Of a stretch of DNA of 64,000 nt, positions 37,335 to 46,975 are shown piece after piece; the stretch's first letter is position 1, and each line of letters opens with the position of its first letter. A program made the translations under genes and the position numbers. Origin of the DNA: Cyanobacteria bacterium FACHB-63 (GTDB taxonomy: Bacteria > Cyanobacteriota > Cyanobacteriia > Leptolyngbyales > Leptolyngbyaceae); contig JACJNX010000016.1 in NCBI GenBank assembly GCA_014695255.1, forward strand, positions 208,530-272,529. The letters are read 5' to 3'. The notes beneath the pieces were generated by a model. The model made no database searches, had not been told where the DNA came from, and was given only the letters and a program-made list of their open reading frames with translations.

Positions 37335-37832
37335 ATGCTCAAATTTTTCTTACTACCAAGTCTCGGTTTTCTACTGGTTGGACTCTCTGCCTGTTCCCAA
37401 TCTTCGACTGCTAACAATCCAGAGCCACCTAAATCTCCGATCGCTCAAGCAGCGCCATCTCAAGTTGCTCCCGCCTCGGTTCCAACTAAACCTGGAAGAA
37501 ACTTATCTCTGCTGTTTAGCCGAGTGTGGCGCGTGACAAAAGCGCCTTCATCCCCTGCACCAGGCAGTATCTATGTCTTTTTGCCGAATGGGACTCTGCT
37601 ACAAACCTCCTGTGGTGAGCCTTATCGGATTGCAACTTGGAGAATCAACAAGGGATCACCTGATATTCTGCGGGTAACGGAGGATGGGCGGCAAGCTTAC
37701 ACCGCAAGAATTACTCAGTTAACCGATACCACACTGCAAATTCAGCGTAGTCTCGATCGTAGCAATCAGAACCAAGCACTGACGCTCACCGCAGTTCAAC
37801 AAGAGTTCGTCTGTCCTGATTCACGTCGATAA
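37335..37832 (+). CDS. Putative lipoprotein of unknown function
   Basis: 165 residues. The signal MLKFFLLPSLGFLLVGLSAC has lipobox LSAC. A Pro/Ala-rich linker follows, then a small beta-rich domain (RVWRVTKAPSSPAPGSIYVFLPNG, CGEPYRIATWRI) resembling META or NlpE-type domains. ATG 37335 fits the signal peptide; GTG 37302 would extend it by 11 residues. It sits 38 bases before the SH3 gene and may be co-transcribed. Confidence 0.7.
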   Translation: MLKFFLLPSLGFLLVGLSACSQSSTANNPEPPKSPIAQAAPSQVAPASVPTKPGRNLSLLFSRVWRVTKAPSSPAPGSIYVFLPNGTLLQTSCGEPYRIATWRINKGSPDILRVTEDGRQAYTARITQLTDTTLQIQRSLDRSNQNQALTLTAVQQEFVCPDSRR

Positions 37833-37870
37833 ATCATAGTCATTCTCAAATCTCGAAACTCAGAACCACA

Positions 37871-38479
37871 ATGAACGCTAAAAATTGGTCAATTGCGCTT
37901 TGCACTTCAGCGATCGCAATAATTACTGCTGTTTCTCCAGCACGATCGGAAACCGTTGAAGTGACAGGTAACAATGTCAACATCCGCTCAGGGCCTGGAA
38001 CGAACTATTCTGTTATCACAGTCTGGAACAAGGGAGTTCAGGGCAACCGCATCAAGCAAGATGGGGCATGGTCATATGTAGTTACCGGGCGCGTCGAGGG
38101 CTGGATTAGCAACGCCTACATCAAACCCGCATCAACTTCAGGAGCCTCTACTTATGAAGGCATTGGCAGAATTGACAATGCTCGGTATCAGGGCAGTGGA
38201 ATCGCAGAAGTCAAAGTAAATGGTAACAATGCAACGGTGCAAGTCTCTGCGCGGGGCGAGAATATACGACCATTTTCGACGATTTACTACGGGTCAATTT
38301 ACAGCAATAATGGAACCCTAATGAGAGTGAGCCTGAATGCATTTGAATCCACCAGAACAGGGACGAAGTTTTCAACGACTGGAGAATGCCAGTTTACTCT
38401 AAACACTCAGAGAGTTCGCTCTGTCACTTGTCGAGCGGCGGGTGTTGATCATGGCAGAACTGTATTTAACAGTCTCTAA
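37871..38479 (+). CDS. Secreted bacterial SH3-domain protein
   Basis: 202 residues. A Sec signal (MNAKNWSIALCTSAIAIITAVSPARSE) is followed by an SH3b domain (VNIRSGPGTNYSVITVWNKG...WSYV...GWISNAYIK, about 33-88) and a C-terminal beta-rich domain of about 110 residues that I do not recognise. SH3b domains often bind cell-wall peptides. It is exported, with no catalytic domain visible. Confidence 0.75.
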   Translation: MNAKNWSIALCTSAIAIITAVSPARSETVEVTGNNVNIRSGPGTNYSVITVWNKGVQGNRIKQDGAWSYVVTGRVEGWISNAYIKPASTSGASTYEGIGRIDNARYQGSGIAEVKVNGNNATVQVSARGENIRPFSTIYYGSIYSNNGTLMRVSLNAFESTRTGTKFSTTGECQFTLNTQRVRSVTCRAAGVDHGRTVFNSL

Positions 38480-38484
38480 CTTCC

Positions 38485-39165
38485 ATGAAAACTGACAATC
38501 GCTTGATCCAACCTCGATCGACTTCCACACAGCGAATTTACGAAACAATTGGCGCAGTTCTGCTCTGGTTTGCCTTGATTCTCCAGCTTTATCTAACTGC
38601 TAACCTCGCGATCGACCGAGGATTAGGACTATGGGTTGGAATTGCTAGATACTTTGGTTATTTCACCATTCTGACCAATATCTTAGTTGCTCTAGCGTTC
38701 ACAGTTCCTTTAGTGCAGCCTAGAACACAGTGGGGACGATTTTTCTCGTATCCGAATGTTAGAAGCGCGATCGCAGTTTATATCACTATTGTTGGTATTG
38801 CTTATTCGCTGTTACTCAGGCACATTTGGAATCCGCAAGGCTGGCAGCTTGTTGCAGATCGGCTGCTGCATGATGTTTCGCCGATCGTGTATGTCGTGTT
38901 TTGGCTGTTGTTTGTCCCGAAATCAGCGTTACATTGGCGTAATCTACCCCCTTGGTTGATTTATCCATTGGCTTATTTGGTCGTTGCACTGAGTCGGGGT
39001 GCAATTTTCAAATGGTATCCCTATCCATTTTTAGAAGTTGATAAGCTCGGCTACCCGCAAGTATTTTTGAATGCTGCAATGCTGTTTATCGGTTTCTGTG
39101 TGATTGGTGCGGTGTTCATTGGAATTGCACGATTGACTCAGAAGAACACTTCGATCGTTCGATAG
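38485..39165 (+). CDS. Pr6Pr family membrane protein
   Basis: 226 residues with six predicted membrane helices. Family features are the YFTILTNILVAL segment after helix 2, the HDVSPIVYVVFWLLFVPK histidine segment and YPLAYLVVALSRGAIFKWYPYPFL. The family is related to the FAR-17a/AIG1 group; its function in bacteria is unknown. It starts five bases after the SH3 gene, so the two are probably co-transcribed. Confidence 0.85.
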   Translation: MKTDNRLIQPRSTSTQRIYETIGAVLLWFALILQLYLTANLAIDRGLGLWVGIARYFGYFTILTNILVALAFTVPLVQPRTQWGRFFSYPNVRSAIAVYITIVGIAYSLLLRHIWNPQGWQLVADRLLHDVSPIVYVVFWLLFVPKSALHWRNLPPWLIYPLAYLVVALSRGAIFKWYPYPFLEVDKLGYPQVFLNAAMLFIGFCVIGAVFIGIARLTQKNTSIVR

Positions 39166-39224
39166 CAACCCAAGATTAATGCAAGCATAGGGGCAGAGAA
39201 CTATTCGCCCCTATTTTATTTGCT

Positions 39225-40718
39225 CTAGCTTACAGCTTTAACTAAAGGTTGTTCAGCTTCATTAAATGCCTCAAACGTTTGTCGCGCTAAGACTTCTAAA
39301 TCTGCATCAGAAATGTCACCTTGTCGCTGAGCAATTCGATCGCGCAACACTTCCTCCGAAGCTTCACAGTAAAGAATCTCGATCGCAATTCCCTGTGCTT
39401 GTGCCTGCTCAATTACCGGAGCACGTAAGGATTGACGATCGTATTTCGCATCCAGAATCACAGTGTACCCTTGAGATGCCAAAGTAATGCCTAGATCGCG
39501 GAGACGATCGTAAGTTTTCTGCGTCATCTCAGCACTGTAAAGCGAATCGTCGCCTTTTTCGTCTAACCCAATGCCACCTAAATGTTTACGAACGGCATCA
39601 GAGCGAATCTGAATGGCTCCTGATTCTCGCGCAAGATTTGATGCGATCGTGCTTTTACCTGATCCGGACAGTCCCGACATCAAAATAAGCTTGCCTTGTT
39701 TGGGTTTGGTATATTCCCAGGACAAGCGATAGTAACGGCTTGCAGTTTCTTTCGCCTCTGCCTTGACGGATTCTGGAACACTCGAATCGCTCAGCAAAAA
39801 CGATGTCACCTTTGCCCGCACATAAGACTGACGGCTGTTGTAAAGCGGCAAAACTTGCAAGCCTTCCCAATCGCCAGATTGCTCAAGATACGCATTCAAA
39901 AATAGATTGCTCAGATCAGGGCGATTTCGAGCATCGAAATCCATAATGATGTAAGCAATGTCGAACATCGTATCGACAAAGCGGAAGGGCTCATTAAATT
40001 CAATGCAGTCGAACAGTAAAATCTTGCTGTTCCAAAAGCAGATATTTCTCAAGTGAACATCACCGTGACATTCACGAATGAATCGATGTTCAACTCGGCT
40101 CTGAAACAAAGCTTCATTCTCAGCAAATAGCTGATCGGTGTAAGCTTTCGTTTGATCGAACTGTTCTTGAGTCTGAGCAATGCCAATGTATCCAACTGTT
40201 TGCTCATAGTTCTCATCGATCGCTTGTCGAATCTGCGACACCTCCCCAAAGCTCAGAATGTAATCATTCGTCGGTGCAGACTGGTGAAAAGCTGCTAGAA
40301 CTTTTGCTAAATCGATCAAATGCTGTTCTGTGAGTTCGCCGCGATCGTACATCTCGCTCAGCAAAGCCTCTTGCGGAAACTGTTGCATCTTCACAACATA
40401 ATCAACAACCTCACCGTCTCCGCCCAAAACGAACTTCTCACCCGCCTGCGTCACGGGCAACACACCCAGATACAATTCTGCCGCGCCGCGCTGATTTAAC
40501 CGCAATTCTTCATCACAGAAATGTTTGCGTTTTTCCAGCGTGGAGTAGTCCAAGAAGCCAAAATTCACAGGCTTTTTCAGCTTATAAACATAGTCTCCGG
40601 TGAGAAAGACGTAGGAAACGTGGGTCTGCACAAGCTCGATCGTATCTTTCACTGGATGGTCATAGATGGCAGGATCAAGCAATGCTTCAACGATCAGCGG
40701 AAGAGTCGTAGTCGTCAT
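39225..40718 (-). CDS. Fusion of phosphotransferase-like kinase and P-loop ATPase
   Basis: About 497 residues. The N-terminal half is an aminoglycoside-phosphotransferase-type kinase (YVYKLKKPVNFGFLDYST; catalytic HGDVHLRNICF; metal-binding LLFDCIEFNEPFRFVD). The C-terminal half is an AAA/adenylate-kinase-like domain with Walker A LSGLSGSGKSTIAS and the LID-like RQGDISDADLEVL. The substrate is unknown; resistance is not implied. ATG 40718 is preferred to GTG 40730. Confidence 0.87.
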   Translation of the reverse strand: MTTTTLPLIVEALLDPAIYDHPVKDTIELVQTHVSYVFLTGDYVYKLKKPVNFGFLDYSTLEKRKHFCDEELRLNQRGAAELYLGVLPVTQAGEKFVLGGDGEVVDYVVKMQQFPQEALLSEMYDRGELTEQHLIDLAKVLAAFHQSAPTNDYILSFGEVSQIRQAIDENYEQTVGYIGIAQTQEQFDQTKAYTDQLFAENEALFQSRVEHRFIRECHGDVHLRNICFWNSKILLFDCIEFNEPFRFVDTMFDIAYIIMDFDARNRPDLSNLFLNAYLEQSGDWEGLQVLPLYNSRQSYVRAKVTSFLLSDSSVPESVKAEAKETASRYYRLSWEYTKPKQGKLILMSGLSGSGKSTIASNLARESGAIQIRSDAVRKHLGGIGLDEKGDDSLYSAEMTQKTYDRLRDLGITLASQGYTVILDAKYDRQSLRAPVIEQAQAQGIAIEILYCEASEEVLRDRIAQRQGDISDADLEVLARQTFEAFNEAEQPLVKAVS

Positions 40719-40731
40719 AATTCCATTCACT

Positions 40732-40761
40732 AAAAAAGCCAGGGATCTCTCCCTAGCTTTT
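40732..40761 (-). terminator. Rho-independent terminator after rplY
   Basis: On the minus strand AAAGCTAGGGA-GAGA-TCCCTGGCTTTTTT forms a stem with one G-U pair and a T-run. It closes the purA-rplY unit. Confidence 0.85.
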
Positions 40762-40792
40762 ATACATCGAATTTGTCGGCAAACCGCAACGA

Positions 40793-41086
40793 CTAACCTT
40801 GAGCAAAGAAGCTGATGTGATACAGCGACGCTTTCCAGGGATGGGTTTGAACTTCGCGCATCACAGCCTTACCATTCCATGACAATTCTGGAATGCTCAC
40901 TTCAACCACAGACTTATTCGGTGCAGCATCCCGGACTAAAAAGCCCGCAGCTTTCGCATCGACGACGAGCTGAATGGACTCGGTTCCATTGTGACCGTAC
41001 AAGGTTGCAGGGATTTTGCCATCGCGACGCAGCGCTTTCGGCTTGCTTCCTTCAGGACGTTTTTGAGCTTCGATCGAGAACGGCAT
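40793..41086 (-). CDS. rplY: 50S ribosomal protein L25 (short form)
   Basis: 97 residues; the 5S-rRNA-binding N-terminal domain only ([36 protein letters not shown]). It lacks the C-terminal CTC domain found in many bacteria, as is common in cyanobacteria. It lies 19 bases after purA on the same strand. Confidence 0.9.
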   Translation of the reverse strand: MPFSIEAQKRPEGSKPKALRRDGKIPATLYGHNGTESIQLVVDAKAAGFLVRDAAPNKSVVEVSIPELSWNGKAVMREVQTHPWKASLYHISFFAQG

Positions 41087-41105
41087 AATTTAAACCTAAA
41101 AGTAA

Positions 41106-42452
<1,347 letters not shown>

Positions 42453-42521
42453 TCAGGAGTCTAAAGTTTTCAACAAACTCCCATTATCATCACTTGTGGG
42501 TAATTGTGTCAATCGATCGTT

Positions 42522-44765
42522 TTAGGAGAATTTTGTCACTTGTGCGGGTTCTAAAATCTGCTGATGAACCGGAATCCGAATCAGAAATAGCGTCCCTTGT
42601 CCTGGTGCGGAAACGCATTCTAACTCGCCGCCATGTTTCTCAGTAATGATCTGATAGCTGATCGACAGCCCCATGCCCGTGCCTTTACCGACTTCTTTTG
42701 TGGTGAAGAACGGATCAAAAATTCGTGGTTGAATCGATTCGGGAATCCCCACGCCATTGTCAGCGATCGCAATCTCAACGCGATCGCGATCCGGTTGTTT
42801 AGTCGAAATCTTGATATGAGGCTGATGTGCAGGGTGTGTGATCAACCGTTCTTCGATCGCGTCGATCGCATTTGTCAAAATATTCATCAACACCTGATTG
42901 AGTTCTCCAGCACAGCAGTCAACTTCCGGCAATTCAGCATAAGTTTTAATGACTTGGATCTTAGAGCGATCAGGCTTTGCTCTAAAGCGATTTTGCAAAA
43001 TCATTAGCGTACTGTCGAGGCTTTCGTGTAGATCGATCGCTTTAACTTCAGCTTCATCTAACCGCGAGAACGTTCGCAGCGATTTGACGATTTCGCGAAT
43101 GCGTTCGGTTCCAAGCGTCATTGAGTTGAGTAGCTTTGGAATGTCGTCGCGCAAAAACTCTAAATCCATGTCTTCGATCTTGTGAGCGATCGCTGCGGTC
43201 TGACACTCCGTTTCATACAGCGCGATCAAATCCAGTAAATTCTGCGTGTTACTTCTCATATGTCTGAGATTGCCGTGAATAAAGTTCACTGGATTATTGA
43301 TTTCGTGAGCAATTCCCGCCACCAATTGTCCCAAGCTCGACATTTTGGCGCTCTGAATCATTTGCGCTTGCGTTCGTTGCAGTTCTTCTAAGGCTTCTTG
43401 CAAGTGCTTGGTTTTTTCATTGAGTTCTTGTGTTCTGGTTCCGACTTTTTCTTCTAGCGTCTGGTTGTAATGCTCTAACTGATGTTGAATTTCAATTTGT
43501 TCGGTTAATAGTTGCTGCACTCGTTGGATCAGTTGATTAAAAGAGTCAGCTAAAACACGAGTTTCTTGATCTTCACCGCTAACCGGAATCTGAACGGTAA
43601 AATCAGCCTGCTCCGTGACTTGCTGCGCCATTTGAGACAGTTGATTCAAGGGTGCAGACAAGCGGCGTGAAACCCGCACAATCACACCCGTTGCTGCAAT
43701 CCCTAGTGAAAGAAAGATGAGCGCAAAAATAGTAATCAGTTGATAACTTCCAGCCCGTGCTTGATCGAGATCGATCGATGCGATCGCGACCCAACTCGTG
43801 CCCGGAATTTTGGTGATCGCATACCAGCGATCTGCTGCAACGATCGCTTCGGTCACAATTCCAAATTCTTCCGTTAAAGGTTCAGAACGAGTCTGAGAAC
43901 CATCCCGCTTTTGCTCAGAAGAATGATGAGTTTCCAGCCGCTCTCTTGCCTTTTGCAGAACTGAATCTCCTTCCATGAGGGTCTGCCTGTTATTCACCCC
44001 GGACGGCGTGAGCGTTGCGATCGAAATGAGTTTCTGATCGAGTGAAAGAATTTGCACTTCTTCTGTGTCGATCAATTGCAGATTTTGTAGCTCACCGATT
44101 AGATGATCTAAGTAAGCGGCGTTATATCCAGCCTTGATCACACCCAGAAACTGCTTTGTTTCAGGGTCGTTGATTGCTTGAACAATCTGAATCGTCACTT
44201 TCTGTGTCGATTCATCAAACTCAGGACTACCAATCCATTGACGGTACTGCTTACCTTGCTGCCACCACAGTTCGTCGCGCTGCACAAAGTCACTGGTCGC
44301 ATTGGTGTAAGTAATATTGAACCCATTGGAGTCGGTGAAGAAAAGCTCGGCAAAGTTTCCGATCGACGACAAATTTTGCAAATGCTCCTCAAGGAACGCA
44401 TCCGGTCGTAGCCGCTTGGTTTGGGCAAATTTTGTCTCTGCTTGAACGATCGACAAAGATGGTAAGTTTGCCTTCTGCGCCTGCTCGTTACCTTCCTTCG
44501 CCGCTTTCAACAGCATTGGATCGATCGAGATTGCGTTCAGTAGAGAGGTTTTGCGTTCTAATTCTTTATGCGTGATGATAGCAGTTAGCTTGGACTGATT
44601 TTTTAATCGCAGTTCTGCCTGCTGCATTATTCGCTGATGCGTGACAATGCTTCCCCAAACTCCGGCGATCGTCAAGGGAAGTAACACTACAGGTAAAAAT
44701 GTCAGCAATAATTTCTGCTGAAGGGGCGCGGTTGCATAGAAACGGTGACGATCAGGAAATGGCAT
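42522..44765 (-). CDS. Sensor histidine kinase with periplasmic Cache domain
   Basis: 747 residues: a membrane helix near 20-40, a large periplasmic double-Cache domain (about 45-320, with PDAFLEEHLQNLSSIGNFAELFFTDSNG), a second helix (TIFALIFLSLGIAATGVIV), a HAMP domain and a coiled coil (QIEIQHQLEHYNQTLEEKV). The kinase core has an H-box GIAHEINNPVNF, N-box LNQVLMNILTNAIDAIE and G-boxes IADNGVGIP and GKGTGMGLSIS. No response regulator is adjacent, so it is an orphan kinase; the ligand is unknown. Confidence 0.93.
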   Translation of the reverse strand: MPFPDRHRFYATAPLQQKLLLTFLPVVLLPLTIAGVWGSIVTHQRIMQQAELRLKNQSKLTAIITHKELERKTSLLNAISIDPMLLKAAKEGNEQAQKANLPSLSIVQAETKFAQTKRLRPDAFLEEHLQNLSSIGNFAELFFTDSNGFNITYTNATSDFVQRDELWWQQGKQYRQWIGSPEFDESTQKVTIQIVQAINDPETKQFLGVIKAGYNAAYLDHLIGELQNLQLIDTEEVQILSLDQKLISIATLTPSGVNNRQTLMEGDSVLQKARERLETHHSSEQKRDGSQTRSEPLTEEFGIVTEAIVAADRWYAITKIPGTSWVAIASIDLDQARAGSYQLITIFALIFLSLGIAATGVIVRVSRRLSAPLNQLSQMAQQVTEQADFTVQIPVSGEDQETRVLADSFNQLIQRVQQLLTEQIEIQHQLEHYNQTLEEKVGTRTQELNEKTKHLQEALEELQRTQAQMIQSAKMSSLGQLVAGIAHEINNPVNFIHGNLRHMRSNTQNLLDLIALYETECQTAAIAHKIEDMDLEFLRDDIPKLLNSMTLGTERIREIVKSLRTFSRLDEAEVKAIDLHESLDSTLMILQNRFRAKPDRSKIQVIKTYAELPEVDCCAGELNQVLMNILTNAIDAIEERLITHPAHQPHIKISTKQPDRDRVEIAIADNGVGIPESIQPRIFDPFFTTKEVGKGTGMGLSISYQIITEKHGGELECVSAPGQGTLFLIRIPVHQQILEPAQVTKFS

Positions 44766-44929
44766 ACGGTTGAATACAGATTTTTCAGTAGCAAAGCCCT
44801 AATACCGAATCTTTAAATTCTTGCGACAAATCTCGGTAAAGAGCGCCTGATTGCTTAACGAGTTCTATGCAGGGTTCCCACAAATCACTTTTGTACTTAA
44901 AAGCTTTCAGCGCGATTTAATCTTAAATT

Positions 44930-44960
44930 TCAAAAAGAAAAGGCATCTGAATCAGATGCC
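44930..44960 (-). terminator. Rho-independent terminator after the Spy-like gene
   Basis: GGCATCTGA-A-TCAGATGCC is followed on the minus strand by TTTTCTTTTTG. It ends the Spy-like transcript before the kinase gene. Confidence 0.85.
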
Positions 44961-44991
44961 CTCGATGAACTCTTAAGATGATGAATCTGAA

Positions 44992-45435
44992 CTATGCGCC
45001 CGGACGAACTCCGCGCTGTTGGCGCTGGCTGCGTCTCTGTTGCATCAGGTCACGCTGCTCTTGCGTCAACACTTCACGCTCAAGCCGTTCTTTCCCTGCC
45101 TGCATCCGGTTGCGAATCTCAGTTTTTTGCTGGTCAGTGAGATTGAGCGATCGCCAGGATACTCTTTCATTGCGCTGCTTTGCCGCATTGTACTGATCGC
45201 GCTGGGCTTGCGTCAGTACGTCTCGAACGATGCCATCGCGGACTTGATCTCGAATCGCTTTTGCTTGCTGCTTCTGAGCATCTGTGAGGTTGAGTTTGTT
45301 TGCTCGATCGCGTTTGGGTTGCTGCTGGGTTTGCTGTGATAACAAGCCAGAAGGACGAGCTTGAACCGCAAAGGGAGTTGCGACCATCAAGAGCGCGATC
45401 GCACCGGGGAGGAGCAGTGAGAATTTTTTCATCAT
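44992..45435 (-). CDS. Secreted Spy/CpxP-like LTxxQ protein
   Basis: 147 residues. A signal peptide (MMKKFSLLLPGAIALLMVATPFAVQA) is followed by a very basic, helical protein with two LTxxQ-type repeats (LNLTDAQKQQAKAIRDQV and LNLTDQQKTEIRNRMQAG), each followed by an LTQxQRD motif. This pattern is that of periplasmic Spy/CpxP chaperone-like proteins. ATG 45435 or 45432 is preferred over the upstream 45480 start, which would spoil the signal peptide. Confidence 0.75.
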   Translation of the reverse strand: MMKKFSLLLPGAIALLMVATPFAVQARPSGLLSQQTQQQPKRDRANKLNLTDAQKQQAKAIRDQVRDGIVRDVLTQAQRDQYNAAKQRNERVSWRSLNLTDQQKTEIRNRMQAGKERLEREVLTQEQRDLMQQRRSQRQQRGVRPGA

Positions 45436-45681
45436 ACCTGTAGACAATTGAACAGTTGTCAGCCAACGAATCAGCTTCACTCCTTAGACTGAGGTGCGAT
45501 CGTAAAGGTTCAATCCGATTCCTATCTGATTCGTGAACGGTGTCCCTGAATTGATCGTTGTGAAATTTCTGGTTGCGGCGCAATTCATCGTGTCGCTGCG
45601 ATCGCGCTACACTAATCCCCTTCAGGACTGACCTCATTTCTCATGTATTAATCTAGCGGGGACAACAAAGAAGGAGTTTCT

Positions 45682-46491
45682 ATGCTATTCGTCAGCGCTC
45701 AGGCAGCAACTGCAATTAACGAAAATATTAATCAGTTATTCCTGCAACGCAATCTGATCAACTTAGCGCTTCAGGTTCTACCGAAGCTGGCTTGGGCGAG
45801 CGTGATTCTCTTGTTCACGCGCTGGACAGTGAATCTGATTAGACCGATCGGATTTCGGATGCTCAAGTATACAGAACCGACGCTGCAAAAATTCTTGATT
45901 CAAGTGGCAGGAATTTTAGTGTGGATGGCAGGCGGTGTTGCGGCACTCAACGCAGTCGGGCTACAAACGACCACGATCGTTGCTGTGATTGGTGCGGCAG
46001 GTCTAGCGATCGGTCTAGCGCTGCAAAATAGTTTATCTCACTTTGCCGCAGGCGTGATGCTGGTGAGTTTCCGACCGTTTGAAGTCGGAGATGTGATCGA
46101 AGGCGCAGGCGTATCTGGAACTGTGGATAATATTGGGCTGTTTTCGACCACGATCGTTGCTGCGGACAATGTTCGCATCACCGTTCCCAACAGTAATTTA
46201 TTTAGTGGAACGCTGAAAAACAATACCATCATGGGCACTCGACGAGTCGATTTGCACATTGATATTGGCAAACGCGATATTGAATCCACTATTACGCACT
46301 TATTGTCTTTGGTGCAGCCGCATCCGCTCGTTTTGCGAGAACCAAGACCTGCCTGCCACGTAGAATCGATTACACCAGAAAGCACGATTCTCTATCTGCG
46401 TCCCTGGTGTGCAGCGAATCATCATGAACAAGTGAAATCGGAGATTTTGCAGCTTGCGAAAGAAGCGCTCGACTCTACTGAATCTTCGTAG
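45682..46491 (+). CDS. MscS-family mechanosensitive channel
   Basis: 269 residues. Two N-terminal helices, then pore helix TM3 (VIGAAGLAIGLALQNSLSHFAAGVMLVSFRPFEVGDVIE), the hallmark of MscS, followed by the beta domain (VRITVPNSNLFSGTLKNNT) and an alpha/beta C-terminus. It releases solutes on hypo-osmotic shock. AAGGAG lies 7 bases before the ATG. The 3' end overlaps the convergent cyclic-nucleotide-binding gene by 17 bases. Confidence 0.93.
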   Translation: MLFVSAQAATAINENINQLFLQRNLINLALQVLPKLAWASVILLFTRWTVNLIRPIGFRMLKYTEPTLQKFLIQVAGILVWMAGGVAALNAVGLQTTTIVAVIGAAGLAIGLALQNSLSHFAAGVMLVSFRPFEVGDVIEGAGVSGTVDNIGLFSTTIVAADNVRITVPNSNLFSGTLKNNTIMGTRRVDLHIDIGKRDIESTITHLLSLVQPHPLVLREPRPACHVESITPESTILYLRPWCAANHHEQVKSEILQLAKEALDSTESS

Positions 46492-46951
46492 TCGGCTCAC
46501 CTTTGAGCGTCCGGATTTCTTGGTCTCGCACTTCGATTTCTTTGTTCATGTCTCGCACTCGATTCGAGAGAATTTTGATCAGATTCAGGGCAATTCCGGG
46601 CGTTTCATCCACCGCTTCATAAAGCTGTTGCTGAGTGAGTACCAAACATTCACACGGCTCGATCGCGGTCACTGAAGCCGATCGCGGAGCAGAATCAAAC
46701 AGCGACATCTCCCCAAAAAAATCGCCGCGCTTGCAAAACGTCAAATCCCGGCTACCGTTATGCACCCGAACCACTCCTTTAGAAATCACATACATCGATC
46801 GACCTTCTTGACCTTCGACCAGAATGGTTTCCCGCACGGTGTACGATCGTTCTTCCATAATCGATGCCAACCGCACCAGAAAATCGTCCCGCAGTTCCTT
46901 AAAAATGGGAACGCCTCGGACTAGCAGCAATCGCTCAAAACTGTTCAGCAT
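46475..46951 (-). CDS. Cyclic-nucleotide-binding domain protein
   Basis: 158 residues: one cNMP-binding beta-barrel (ILVEGQEGRSMYVISKGVVRVH, phosphate-binding cassette FFGEMSLFDSAPRSASVTA) and a C-terminal helix with coiled-coil character (MNKEIEVRDQEIRTLKG). There is no DNA-binding domain, so it is not a CRP-type regulator. It starts 24 bases after the MFS-HEAT gene and is probably its regulatory partner. Confidence 0.88.
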   Translation of the reverse strand: MLNSFERLLLVRGVPIFKELRDDFLVRLASIMEERSYTVRETILVEGQEGRSMYVISKGVVRVHNGSRDLTFCKRGDFFGEMSLFDSAPRSASVTAIEPCECLVLTQQQLYEAVDETPGIALNLIKILSNRVRDMNKEIEVRDQEIRTLKGEPTTKIQ

Positions 46952-46975
46952 CGCTCACGTTTTCTCACACAACAA

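Noticed and set aside
39225..40718. Calling the kinase fusion an antibiotic-resistance gene
   Set aside because: The phosphotransferase fold is shared by many housekeeping kinases, and the P-loop fusion is common in environmental bacteria.
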